Shown: positions 1-7,119 of the stretch, piece by piece
Layout of the letters: every line of letters begins with the position of its first letter
How positions within the stretch are numbered: the first letter of the stretch is position 1
Source: Sphingomonadales bacterium
Lineage (GTDB): Bacteria; Pseudomonadota; Alphaproteobacteria; Sphingomonadales; Sphingomonadaceae
Length of the DNA stretch: 14,061 nt
Direction of reading: 5' to 3'
Assembly: GCA_018971065.1 (NCBI GenBank)
Contig: JAGWVC010000100.1
Span: 1 to 14,061 of the forward strand
The notes under the pieces: model-generated
What the model saw: the letters and a program-made list of their open reading frames with translations, nothing else
Database searches by the model: none
What the model was told of the DNA's origin: nothing
Position numbers and translations under genes: made by a program

Positions 1-15
1 GGACGATCCGGCACG

Positions 16-39
16 ATCCAAGGGCCAATTCCCTTGGAT
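16..39. terminator. Perfect 9-bp stem-loop, possible terminator
   Basis: ATCCAAGGG (16-24) and CCCTTGGAT (31-39) pair perfectly around a 6-base loop. On the plus strand only a weak T-rich stretch follows, so it could end a plus-strand gene lying left of the window. On the minus strand it lies 46 bases beyond the tRNA-Leu 3' end and could end or stabilise that transcript. The direction of use is not clear. Confidence 0.5.
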
Positions 40-85
40 TTCTGCGGGTTTAATACACTTTTTGGGATGTTCCGAGAAGAACAAA

Positions 86-172
86 TGGTGCCCAGAAGAG
101 GACTCGAACCTCCACGCCGTTACCAGCGCCGCCACCTGAAGACGGTGCGTCTACCAATTCCGCCATCTGGGC
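86..172 (-). tRNA. tRNA-Leu(CAG)
   Basis: Read on the minus strand this is an 87-base class II tRNA with the CCA encoded. The acceptor arms GCCCAGA (172-166) and TCTGGGC pair fully, with discriminator A and CCA at 88-86. The D region has the usual GGCGGAATTGGTAGACGC form, the anticodon loop is TTCAGGT with anticodon CAG, there is a long variable arm, and the T loop is TTCGAGT. It decodes the leucine codon CUG, which is very common in this genome. A TTGACA-type promoter lies just upstream. The gene is divergent from the glycosyltransferase operon. Confidence 0.97.
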
Positions 173-215
173 ACGGAGCCTGCGGCGAAACCGCTGCAAG
201 CCGGGTAGGAGCGCG

Positions 216-245
216 CCTCTAGGCGAGCACCGATGGGGTTGTCAA
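216..245 (-). promoter_or_regulatory. Predicted sigma-70 promoter of tRNA-Leu(CAG)
   Basis: On the minus strand a perfect -35 box TTGACA (245-240) is followed by an 18-base spacer and a -10-like TAGAGG (221-216). Transcription would start near 209, about 37 bases before the mature tRNA 5' end. The 8-base palindrome ACACGTGT (245-252) touches the -35 box. Confidence 0.6.
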
Positions 246-471
246 CACGTGTCGCGCAATCTGCGTGCGGGAATTTTTCAGGGTGGGTGGCCGGCGGCAA
301 GGTGCCGCAGCGCAGCACAGGCCGGCGAATGCGCGATCCGCCGTGCGGGGGCCTCCTCGCGTCGTGATCGGTCGAGTGTTCGCACGCGCACAATGGAACG
401 CAAAACTGCACGGGCCGTTCATCGCTGTGAAAGGCTTCCCAGCCTGTCCCCCCATCGAGGATTCCCGCCAC
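246..471. other. Intergenic leader of the glycosyltransferase operon
   Basis: This stretch separates the tRNA promoter from the first operon gene. The reading frame of the glycosyltransferase stays open back to 265, but the sequence there does not look like the domain that follows and has no good ribosome site, so I treat it as non-coding. I found no convincing -35/-10 pair on the plus strand. The operon promoter presumably lies here but cannot be placed. Confidence 0.4.
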
Positions 472-2850
472 ATGTCGCAAATCCCTGGTTCGTCCGCATT
501 CATGCTGGCCGATGGCGACCGCCACGGCGAGGTTGTCGCGCTGTTCGGAAGCGAGCGGCCGCGACGGGCCGGGGCGGCGCTGCGGGTGGCGGTGATCGGC
601 ACTTATCCGCCGCGCAAGTGCGGGATTGCCACGTTCACCGCCGATGTTGTCGAGCAACTGGGTGCGCACCATCCCGAATTCGCCATCGACGTCTATGCGC
701 TGGATAACGCCGGCAACACGGCGGGGCAGCACGGACTGGCCGCCACGATTCGCCATGATTCGGCAAGCGATTATGCCCGCGTGGCGCGCCTGATCAACGA
801 GAGCGCGGCCGATGTGGTGTGGGTTCAACACGAGTTCGGCATCTTCGGCGGGCGCGACGGGGCGATGGTGTGCGATTTCGTGGACCGGCTGGCGGCGCCG
901 CTGGTGGTGACGCTGCATACCGTGCTGACCCGCCCCAGCGACAACCAGCGCGCGATCATCGACCATCTGGTGCAGCGGGCCTCGCAGGTGATGGTGATGT
1001 CGGCGCATGGCCGCGACCTGCTGATGCGCAACCACCATGCCCCGGTGGAGTTGGTTTCGCTGATCCCGCATGGCGCGCCGGATCGGCCGTTCGGGCGGCA
1101 GGCGGCGTTCAAGGCGCGGCTGGGGCTGGGCGAGCGGCCGGTGCTGATGACCTTCGGCCTGCTTGGCCCGGGCAAGGGGATCGAGCGGATGATCGAGGCA
1201 TTGCCGGCGATTGCCGCGCGGCATCCGGACGTGGTGTACCGCGTGGTCGGGCAGGTTCACCCCGGGCTGGGTGCGGCGGGCGTGGCCTATCGCGACGGGC
1301 TGCACGCGCTGGCGGCGCGGCTGGGCGTGGCCGAGCATGTGCTGTGGGAGGAGGCGTTCCTGGATACGCCCGACCTGCTGGACCAGCTTGAGGCGTGCGA
1401 CATCTATGTAACCCCCTACCTGAACCTGCAGCAGTCCACATCGGGCACGCTGAGTTATGCCGTCGCGCTGGGCAAGGCGGTGGTCTCCACCCCTTATGTC
1501 CACGCGCGCGAACTGCTGGCCGATGGCGCCGGGGTGCTGGTGGAGCCCGATTCGCCCGAGGCACTGGCCGAGGCGGTGAACCGGCTGCTGGACGATCCCG
1601 CCGCGCTGGTGGCGACCAAGCGCATGGCTTATGCGCGGGGACGCGAGACGATCTGGCCGGAATTCGCGCGGGCCAGCGCGGCGATGGTGCGCCGGGCGGT
1701 GAGCCCGCGCCTGCGCGAGGCGCCGCTGACCGCGGTGCCGGGGCTGGCGGCGGTGTTCGCGATGAGCGACGGCACCGGAATGTTGCAGCATTCGATCGGA
1801 CTGGTGCCCGACCGGCGCCACGGTTACTGCCTGGACGACAATGCCCGCGCGCTGATGCTGATGAACATGGCGCACGGCCCGGCGACCGAGTTGCAGGCCC
1901 GCGCGCTGACGTATGCCAGCTTCATCCAGCACGCCTGGAACCCGGAAGTCCGGCGGTTCCGCAACTTCATGGCGTTCGACCGGCAGTGGTGCGAGGATGT
2001 GGGTTCGGAGGATTCGAACGGCCGGGCGCTGTGGGCGCTGGGCCATACCGTAGAGCACCAGCCCGATCCGTCGCTGCGGCGCTGGGCGCTGGGCTGGTAC
2101 GAGACAGTGGCCCCCGAATTTGCCGGCATGGACTATCCGCGCACGCTGGCTTTCGCGATGCTGGGCGCGGCGGCGGTGACGCGCGCAGTGGGCATTCACG
2201 ACGAATCGCGACGCATCCTGGAGCGCGGCGGCGACCTGCTGCACCGGCTGCTGGCGGGATCGCGTCGGCCGGACTGGACCTGGTTCGAGACGATGCTGGG
2301 CTATGACAACCCGCGCCTGTCGCAAGCGCTGATCGAGGCGGGGCAACTGTTGCGGCGAGACGACTGGCACGCGGCGGGAATCGAGACGCTGGCGTGGATC
2401 GCCCAGCGCCAGCGCGCGGCGGCGGGGCACTTCCGGCCGGTGGGTTCGGAAACGTTCGGGCACGATTTCGCGGCTTATCCGTTTGACCAGCAACCGCTGG
2501 AGGCACAGGCCGCGATCGAGGCGGCGTGGAGCGCGTTTGCCGCGACCGGCGAGTCGCGCTGGCGCGACCATGCCCGCACCGCGTGGCGCTGGTTCTTCGG
2601 CGGCAATGACCGTGGCGCCTGCCTGGCCGATCTGGCCAGCGGCCGCTGTCGTGACGGGGTGACGCCGCGCGGCGTGAACGAGAATTGCGGCGCGGAATCG
2701 ATCCTCGCGTTCCAGTTGGGCTACCACACCCTGGTCCGCCTTGAAGGGGTGGGCCTGCAGCAACCGGACAGGCCGGAAGGGAGAAACCTTGAACCCGCAA
2801 CGCGGAACACTGTCACCACGGCGGCCGGGTACTCCGCTCCGCATCCTTGA
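472..2850 (+). CDS. GT4-type glycosyltransferase fused to an alpha/alpha-toroid domain
   Basis: Predicted cytoplasmic, 792 residues. Residues about 37-400 form a GT-B fold transferase: an N-terminal glycine-rich segment PPRKCGIATFT (46-56), VQHEFGIFGG (118-127), a donor-site lysine in FGLLGPGKG (228-236), and the STSGTLSYAVALGK stretch (322-335). The usual GT4 E-x7-E pair is missing, with Q321 and Y329 at those places. Residues about 421-770 carry GYCLDDNARALML (451-463) and EDSNGRALWALGH (513-525), the kind of motifs seen in six-hairpin glycosidase folds. There is no signal peptide or membrane helix. The ATG at 472 was chosen because GAGGA (457-461) sits 10 bases before it; starting at 265 would add 69 residues with no domain similarity. 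The GH130 gene follows with overlap, so the two likely act on the same sugar chain. Donor and acceptor are unknown. The transferase class is firm; the role of the C-terminal domain is inferred. Confidence 0.85.
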   Translation: MSQIPGSSAFMLADGDRHGEVVALFGSERPRRAGAALRVAVIGTYPPRKCGIATFTADVVEQLGAHHPEFAIDVYALDNAGNTAGQHGLAATIRHDSASDYARVARLINESAADVVWVQHEFGIFGGRDGAMVCDFVDRLAAPLVVTLHTVLTRPSDNQRAIIDHLVQRASQVMVMSAHGRDLLMRNHHAPVELVSLIPHGAPDRPFGRQAAFKARLGLGERPVLMTFGLLGPGKGIERMIEALPAIAARHPDVVYRVVGQVHPGLGAAGVAYRDGLHALAARLGVAEHVLWEEAFLDTPDLLDQLEACDIYVTPYLNLQQSTSGTLSYAVALGKAVVSTPYVHARELLADGAGVLVEPDSPEALAEAVNRLLDDPAALVATKRMAYARGRETIWPEFARASAAMVRRAVSPRLREAPLTAVPGLAAVFAMSDGTGMLQHSIGLVPDRRHGYCLDDNARALMLMNMAHGPATELQARALTYASFIQHAWNPEVRRFRNFMAFDRQWCEDVGSEDSNGRALWALGHTVEHQPDPSLRRWALGWYETVAPEFAGMDYPRTLAFAMLGAAAVTRAVGIHDESRRILERGGDLLHRLLAGSRRPDWTWFETMLGYDNPRLSQALIEAGQLLRRDDWHAAGIETLAWIAQRQRAAAGHFRPVGSETFGHDFAAYPFDQQPLEAQAAIEAAWSAFAATGESRWRDHARTAWRWFFGGNDRGACLADLASGRCRDGVTPRGVNENCGAESILAFQLGYHTLVRLEGVGLQQPDRPEGRNLEPATRNTVTTAAGYSAPHP
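2775..2783 (+). promoter_or_regulatory. Strong ribosome binding site that sets a TTG start
   Basis: GGAAGGGAG lies inside the end of the glycosyltransferase gene, 5 bases before TTG at 2789. No in-frame ATG exists until about residue 86 of the GH130 protein, deep in conserved sequence. This makes the TTG the best start. Confidence 0.6.
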
Positions 2851-4114
2851 CACGCGCCTGCACGCCGACCCTTCGCGGGTGGTGTTGCGGCCCTTTCACC
2901 TGGGGTGGCAATCGACGCACACCCCGGGCGATCGCGCGCGCGTGCTGGTCGAGAACATCGCCGCGCTGAGCGAGGCCGAAGCGGAGGCCGAATATGCCCG
3001 CGTGGTCCACGATTTCGCCGAGCGCCACTGGCAGACCGAGGCGATGTTCGAGCGCCGCTATGACGAGGTGGAGCACGCGCTGGGGCTGGACGGCACCCAG
3101 TTCACCGTGGCGCGGCAGCGGCTGATCGGCGCCTATTTCTGCCACGAGTATACTTATGCCGCGGCGGCGCTGATGAACCCGTCGATCGTGCCGCATCCCG
3201 ACCAGACCGGCACCGGCACCGGCGGCTGCCGGTTCGTGATGAGCCTGCGCGCGGTGGGCGAAGGGCATATCTCCAGCATCGCGTTCCGCGAGGGCATTGC
3301 CTATGCCGACGGCACCTTCGACCTGTGGCCGGAAAGCGCGTTCGCGACGGCGGTGGATATGGACGATACCCACCAGGCCACCGAGAGCGGCGCGGTGCGG
3401 GTGCATCGCCACGCCGAATCGAGCCTGTCGAACACCGTGATCTTCCCGATCACCGAGCAGCAGAAAGGCGGGCTGGAAGACCTGCGACTGGTGCGGTTCG
3501 AGCATGACGACGGCGGGTTCGAGTGGATCGGCACCTACACCGCCTATTCGGGCACCTCGATCCGGTCGGAACTGCTGCGCACGCGCGATTTCCGGCGGTT
3601 CGAGCTGGAGCCGATCGAGGGCCGGGCCGGGCGGAACAAGGGCATGGCGCTGTTTCCGCGCAAGGTGGGCGGGCAATATGCGATGGTCGGGCGGCAGGAC
3701 GGCAAGAACCTGTACCTGCTGCGATCGGACGACCTGGCACGCTGGGACGACGACGGCGTGCTGCTGATGGAGCCGGCGTTTCCTTGGGAGTTCATCCAGA
3801 TCGGCAATTGCGGCAGCCCGATCCTGACCGACGCGGGGTGGCTGCTGATTACCCACGGGGTGGGGGCGATGCGCAAGTATGCGCTGGGCGCGGCGCTGCT
3901 GGACCGCGACGACCCGTCGAAAGTGCTGGCCCGCACGCGCGAGCCGGTGCTGACGGCGGAGGATGCCGACCGGTCGGGCTATGTGCCGAATGTGGTCTAC
4001 ACCTGCGGCATCCTGCCGGTGGGGGACCGGGTGCTGGTGCCCTATGGCATTTCCGACAGCGCGGTGGGGTTTGCGACGGTGACGGTGGCCGAGCTGCTGG
4101 GGTTGATGGGCTGA
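2789..4114 (+). CDS. GH130-family glycosidase/phosphorylase
   Basis: Starting from TTG 2789 the protein has 441 residues. It resembles GH130, the five-bladed beta-propeller family of beta-mannoside phosphorylases and hydrolases. Visible family blocks are MNPSIVPHPDQTG (129-141), GEGHISSIAFREG (157-169), GLEDLRL (228-234) with Asp231 as probable general acid, YTAYSG (250-255), IGNCGSPI (338-345), LLITHGVG (352-359), ALGAALLDRDDPSKV (365-379) and VPNVVYTCG (399-407). The N-terminal ~110 residues are helical and longer than in short GH130 enzymes. There is no signal peptide, so it should act in the cytoplasm. It overlaps the glycosyltransferase gene by 62 bases, so translation is probably coupled. 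In GH130, phosphorolysis or hydrolysis depends on a few basic phosphate-binding residues, which I could not place with confidence. Linkage specificity is unknown. Family assignment is solid; substrate is not. Confidence 0.85.
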   Translation: MNPQRGTLSPRRPGTPLRILDTRLHADPSRVVLRPFHLGWQSTHTPGDRARVLVENIAALSEAEAEAEYARVVHDFAERHWQTEAMFERRYDEVEHALGLDGTQFTVARQRLIGAYFCHEYTYAAAALMNPSIVPHPDQTGTGTGGCRFVMSLRAVGEGHISSIAFREGIAYADGTFDLWPESAFATAVDMDDTHQATESGAVRVHRHAESSLSNTVIFPITEQQKGGLEDLRLVRFEHDDGGFEWIGTYTAYSGTSIRSELLRTRDFRRFELEPIEGRAGRNKGMALFPRKVGGQYAMVGRQDGKNLYLLRSDDLARWDDDGVLLMEPAFPWEFIQIGNCGSPILTDAGWLLITHGVGAMRKYALGAALLDRDDPSKVLARTREPVLTAEDADRSGYVPNVVYTCGILPVGDRVLVPYGISDSAVGFATVTVAELLGLMG

Positions 4115-4116
4115 TC

Positions 4117-4136
4117 GGAGGGCGACGCAGCCCTCC
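4117..4136. terminator. Hairpin between convergent genes
   Basis: GGAGGGC (4117-4123) and GCCCTCC (4130-4136) form a perfect 7-bp GC-rich stem with a 6-base loop. It fills nearly the whole 25-base gap between the GH130 stop and the transporter stop. No T tract follows on either strand. It may serve both transcripts. Confidence 0.55.
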
Positions 4137-4139
4137 CGC

Positions 4140-5909
4140 TCAAACCACGCCGTGCATCAGCTTCTTCAGCGGCTTGGCGATGATCAACAGCACGCCGCCG
4201 ATGACGATCGCGGTCCAGCCGATCTGGGTGAACACCGAGACGTAAGTGGCGAGGCTGAGCGCCGGGTCGGTCACCTGGCCGCCGACGGTCTTCACGCTGG
4301 CGACCTGGGCGACCATACCGGCGACATATTCGCCCATCGACATCGACAGGAACCACATGCCCATCATCAGGCCGACGACGCGGGGGATGGCCAGCTTGGT
4401 GATCATCGACAGGCCCACCGGCGAGATCAGCAGTTCGGCGAGGCTGTGGATGACGTAGAGCCCGGCCAGCCACCACAGCGCAACGCGGTACTGGCCATCG
4501 GCGAAGTGGGTGCCGAGCACGAGCAGCAGGAACCCGGCGCCGACACCGACGAGCGCGAGGCCGAACTTGACCGGGATGCTGGGTTCGAGGTTGCGCTTTG
4601 CCAGCCAGCCCCACAGCATCGAGACCACGGGCGCGAGCAGCACGATCGCCAGCGAGTTGAAGTTCTGCGTCTGCGGGGCGGACATCGTGAACAGGCCGAA
4701 CACCGAGCGGTCGGTGTTGCGATCGGCGAACAGGGTGAGCGACGAGCCGGCCTGTTCGAACAGCGCCCAGAACACGGTGTTGAAGGTGATGAGCACCATC
4801 GCCGCCAGCATCATCTGGAATTCCTGCCTGCTGCCCTGCAGCCATGACCAGCCGAGGATGACCGGGATGCCCAGCGCGAAGCTGAAGAACAGCAGCTTGC
4901 CCATCAGCGGCAGGCCGACGATGTAGGCGGCGAGGCCCGCGCCGGGAACCGGCTCGGGCGTGTGCATGAGTTGGACGAACAGCAGCGCGAACAGCGGCAC
5001 GGCGGCGATGGCGAGCGCGCCGATCAGCCATTTCCTGTCGCCGCCTTCACGCTGCGGGGTTTCGCCGAAGCCGTCGAGCCGGCCGCTGTCGAAGGTGACG
5101 AGCGCCCAGGCGACCAGCATTCCCGCTCCAGACAGGCTGAACGCGGCGCCCCAGCCGATGGTGTCGGCCAGCAGCGGGCACAGCACCTGGCCGATGATCG
5201 AGCCGAGGTTGATTCCCATGTAGAATATGGTGAAGCCCGCGTCGCGGCGGCGGTCGCCCTGGGCATAGAGCGCGCCGACCATCGTCGAGATGTTGGGCTT
5301 GAAGAAGCCGTTGCCCACCGAAACCAGCGCCAGCGCGGCCAGCAGCAGGGTGAGGCGCGCTTCCGAATGGGTGGCGCCCTGTTCGGTATCCTTCGGCAGG
5401 GTGCGGACGGTGTGGCCGGCGGCATCGACCAGCGCGATGGATTCACCGGCCCCGTTGCGGACGGTGAGCGGCTGGCCGTGCAGCACGATGCCACGGGTTT
5501 CGGCGGCGGCGCTGGTGGGGCCGTCGTGGAAGCCGGACCGGGTGATCTCGACATGCTGGCCGTCGATCGCGATCCACGGCTGGGCCGGGGTGCCGCCGAA
5601 CGCCATGCTGAAATAGCCGATGGCCATGAGGATGGCGCCGAAGCGGACCGAGCGTTTCGAGCCGAGGTATTGATCGGCCACCAGCCCGCCGAGCAGCGGG
5701 GTGAGGTAGACCAGCGCCATGTAGCCGCCATAGATGCCGGCGGCAGCGTGATCGCCCAGCACGAAATGCTTGGTGAGGTAGAGCACCAGCAGCGCACGCA
5801 TCCCGTAGAAGCCGAGCCGTTCCCACATTTCGGTGGTGAACAGGCGGGCGAGCTGGCGGGGGTGGCCGAACCAGCCCGGGCTGGTCATGGGATGGGTGGG
5901 GTTGGTCAT
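4140..5909 (-). CDS. POT-family peptide:proton symporter
   Basis: Inner-membrane MFS transporter of 589 residues that should import di- and tripeptides with protons. The diagnostic EMWERLGFYG (28-36 region, the E-x-x-E-R proton/peptide motif) opens helix 1. PTR2 signatures follow: GGLVADQYLGSKRS (74-87) and FTIFYMGINLGS (226-237). About a dozen or more hydrophobic helices run to the C-terminus. Residues 107-185 are a polar, beta-rich-looking insert between helices 3 and 4, predicted to face the periplasm; many POT proteins lack it. The start at 5909 (MTNPTHP) was chosen because GGAAG lies just before it and the conserved N-terminus begins soon after. The frame is open further upstream but reads as non-coding. 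The gene stands alone and is convergent with the GH130 gene. A substrate other than peptides is possible within the family. Confidence 0.9.
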   Translation of the reverse strand: MTNPTHPMTSPGWFGHPRQLARLFTTEMWERLGFYGMRALLVLYLTKHFVLGDHAAAGIYGGYMALVYLTPLLGGLVADQYLGSKRSVRFGAILMAIGYFSMAFGGTPAQPWIAIDGQHVEITRSGFHDGPTSAAAETRGIVLHGQPLTVRNGAGESIALVDAAGHTVRTLPKDTEQGATHSEARLTLLLAALALVSVGNGFFKPNISTMVGALYAQGDRRRDAGFTIFYMGINLGSIIGQVLCPLLADTIGWGAAFSLSGAGMLVAWALVTFDSGRLDGFGETPQREGGDRKWLIGALAIAAVPLFALLFVQLMHTPEPVPGAGLAAYIVGLPLMGKLLFFSFALGIPVILGWSWLQGSRQEFQMMLAAMVLITFNTVFWALFEQAGSSLTLFADRNTDRSVFGLFTMSAPQTQNFNSLAIVLLAPVVSMLWGWLAKRNLEPSIPVKFGLALVGVGAGFLLLVLGTHFADGQYRVALWWLAGLYVIHSLAELLISPVGLSMITKLAIPRVVGLMMGMWFLSMSMGEYVAGMVAQVASVKTVGGQVTDPALSLATYVSVFTQIGWTAIVIGGVLLIIAKPLKKLMHGVV

Positions 5910-6208
5910 GCGCTTCCGGCAGCTTTGGTGTCGTGGGCGGAGACTAGCGGCTGGCGCGCGAATGGATAGGGGGAATGCGGCGGGCGGCCGCAACCGTTTG
6001 CATGGACAGATTGGGCCGAATCGGAAAAATCGTGACTCGGACGATGCGGAAAAACTGTCATCATGGCAGTGATTTGAGCGATTCCGCGATTGCACAGATG
6101 CGTCCATTCTGGCAGTTTCGGCCATCCGGGGAGGATGGCGGTCGCACGCCGCCGCGGAATGCAACTGCAATTGGCCGGGGACAGATCCGGCCCTGAGGAA
6201 GAGCTGGA
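5910..6208. other. Divergent intergenic region between transporter and ihfB
   Basis: This 299-base spacer must hold the promoters of both divergent genes. I found no clear sigma-70 box pair on either strand and no small gene. Its one clear structure is the dyad at 6054-6070. The end carries the ihfB ribosome site GAGGAAGAG (6195-6203). Confidence 0.45.
6054..6070. promoter_or_regulatory. Imperfect dyad upstream of ihfB
   Basis: ACTGTC (6054-6059) and GGCAGT (6065-6070) pair with one G-T wobble around the 5-base loop ATCAT. It lies about 140 bases before ihfB, in the middle of the divergent spacer, and could be an operator for either gene. No known regulator site was recognised. Confidence 0.25.
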
Positions 6209-6487
6209 ATGATCAGGTCCGAACTGCTGCAGGCGCTGGCCAAGGATAATCCCGAGCTTCGCGCCGACGACATTGAGCGCGTTGTCGATGTCTTCTTCGA
6301 CGAGATCGCGCAGCGACTGGCTGAGGGCGGTCGCGTCGAACTGCGTGGCTTCGGCGCGTTTTCCACCCGCGAGCGCGACGCCCGCAAGGGCCGCAACCCG
6401 CGCACCGGCGAAGCCGTGGACGTGCCCGGCAAGCGCGTGCCGTTCTTCAAGCCCGGCAAGGAAATGCGCGCGCGCCTGAACGTGTGA
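6209..6487 (+). CDS. ihfB: Integration host factor subunit beta
   Basis: A 92-residue HU/IHF-fold DNA-bending protein. It pairs with IHF-alpha to make sharp bends at specific sites in promoters, origins and recombination sites. The IhfB pattern is clear: [10 protein letters not shown] at the start, [10 protein letters not shown] (42-51), GRNPRTGE (61-68) with the DNA-intercalating proline at Pro64, and [13 protein letters not shown] at the end. Length fits the family (about 92-100). GAGGAAGAG (6195-6203) precedes the ATG. It seems to be transcribed alone, with a tRNA-Leu gene 91 bases downstream on the same strand that might be partly read from the same transcript. HU is the alternative, but the RVELRGFG segment and C-terminus favour IhfB. 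Confidence 0.93.
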   Translation: MIRSELLQALAKDNPELRADDIERVVDVFFDEIAQRLAEGGRVELRGFGAFSTRERDARKGRNPRTGEAVDVPGKRVPFFKPGKEMRARLNV

Positions 6488-6492
6488 CCCGA

Positions 6493-6506
6493 CGGCGGAT
6501 TCGCCG
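6493..6506 (+). terminator. Short hairpin after ihfB
   Basis: CGGCG (6493-6497) and CGCCG (6502-6506) pair around a 4-base loop, 5 bases after the ihfB stop. The stem is only 5 bp and no T tract follows, so termination here is doubtful. Confidence 0.25.
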
Positions 6507-6578
6507 GCTGCCATTCCGGAATCGGCAAATGCTTGTTCGCACCTGCATGCCGTGGCAGAGGCGCGGCGGATGCAAAAT

Positions 6579-6663
6579 GCGGACGTGGCGGAATGGTAGA
6601 CGCCGGAGACTTAAAATCTTCTGGGCTTTGCCCGTGCGGGTTCGAGTCCCGCCGTCCGCACCA
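6579..6663 (+). tRNA. tRNA-Leu(UAA)
   Basis: An 85-base class II tRNA with encoded CCA (6661-6663). Acceptor GCGGACG (6579-6585) pairs fully with CGTCCGC (6653-6659), and the discriminator is A6660. The anticodon stem GGAGA/TCTTC (one G-T pair) holds the loop CTTAAAA with anticodon TAA, decoding UUA and UUG. A long variable arm and the T loop TTCGAGT complete it. Only a weak promoter-like TTGTTC with 17-base spacing to CAGAGG lies upstream (6533-6561). I see no attachment-site repeat or integrase beside it. Confidence 0.96.
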
Positions 6664-6674
6664 TCATCCCGCAG

Positions 6675-6691
6675 CGCCTGACCGTCAGGCG
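6675..6691. terminator. Perfect 7-bp hairpin between tRNA-Leu and the PilZ gene
   Basis: CGCCTGA (6675-6681) and TCAGGCG (6685-6691) pair with a 3-base loop. The right arm contains the stop codon of the minus-strand PilZ gene, and the left arm begins 12 bases after the tRNA. It is placed to stop either convergent transcript, although no T tract follows. Confidence 0.45.
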
Positions 6692-6981
6692 GCTTGGGCC
6701 TGGCGGCTGTTCAGCCGCAGGATGTGATCGATCACCGGCTGATAGAGCGCCTGGTAGAAGTGGATGCCGGCGGCATTTTTCGCGGCCCAGCAGACCCTGC
6801 CGGCCAGCCCTTCCAGTCCGGGAATGCGCACCGACAGCGGCTGGCCCTCGCACAGCCGCTCCCCGCAATCGACGATGCGGCAGCCCTGGCTGGACAGATC
6901 GCGCAGCTTTATCTCCACATTGCGGCCACCGATGCGGCAGCGGGCGGCAATGTCGATATTTTCGCGGGATTCGCTGCGCAT
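6685..6981 (-). CDS. Stand-alone PilZ domain protein
   Basis: A 98-residue cytoplasmic protein made of a single PilZ domain, the cyclic di-GMP binding fold. The two ligand motifs are present: RxxxR at Arg2-Arg6 (RSESR) and DxSxxG at 28-33 (DLSSQG). The second half, with SVRIPGLEG and AGRVCWAAKNAAGIHF, fits the remaining beta strands. The ATG at 6981 was chosen because AGGAAA sits about 6 bases before it; an in-frame TTG at 7008 would add nine residues without a better ribosome site. Such one-domain proteins act as adaptors in motility, polysaccharide secretion or cell-cycle control. Nothing nearby shows which output is used. The gene lies 138 bases beyond the sulfatase stop on the same strand and could be read independently. 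Confidence 0.85.
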   Translation of the reverse strand: MRSESRENIDIAARCRIGGRNVEIKLRDLSSQGCRIVDCGERLCEGQPLSVRIPGLEGLAGRVCWAAKNAAGIHFYQALYQPVIDHILRLNSRQAQAA

Positions 6982-7084
6982 GGGGGTTTCCTGAATTCGG
7001 CAATGCAATCGATAGAACGCCCCCTAGACCTTGCGCGTAAACGCATTCGCGACGACCGCCGTTAAAGGTTGCGCAAGCTGATAC

Positions 7085-7098
7085 ACGGGATTTCCCGT
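7085..7098. terminator. Small hairpin after the left sulfatase gene
   Basis: ACGGG (7085-7089) and CCCGT (7094-7098) pair around ATTT, 22 bases beyond the sulfatase stop on the minus strand. The stem is short and no T tract follows. It is a weak terminator candidate separating the sulfatase operon from the PilZ gene. Confidence 0.3.
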
Positions 7099-7119
7099 AA
7101 TTTCGGCGGCGAACGCGGG

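Noticed and set aside
1..85. Short 62-codon frame starting at 34
   Set aside because: It overlaps the tRNA-Leu gene and has no ribosome site or recognisable sequence.
265..471. 69-residue N-terminal extension of the glycosyltransferase
   Set aside because: No ribosome site at 265, composition unlike the protein that follows, and GAGGA before ATG 472 gives a better start.
151..2853. A 900-codon open frame on the minus strand opposite the glycosyltransferase gene
   Set aside because: It is an antisense shadow of GC-rich coding sequence, very rich in Arg, His, Gln and Pro, with no domain pattern, and it runs over the tRNA promoter.
5910..6170. N-terminal extension of the POT transporter
   Set aside because: The conserved transporter N-terminus begins just after 5909, and the extension would use up most of the divergent promoter region.
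6579..6663. tRNA-Leu(UAA) as an integration site for a mobile island
   Set aside because: No integrase, no repeated tRNA 3' end and no composition change was seen on either side within the window.
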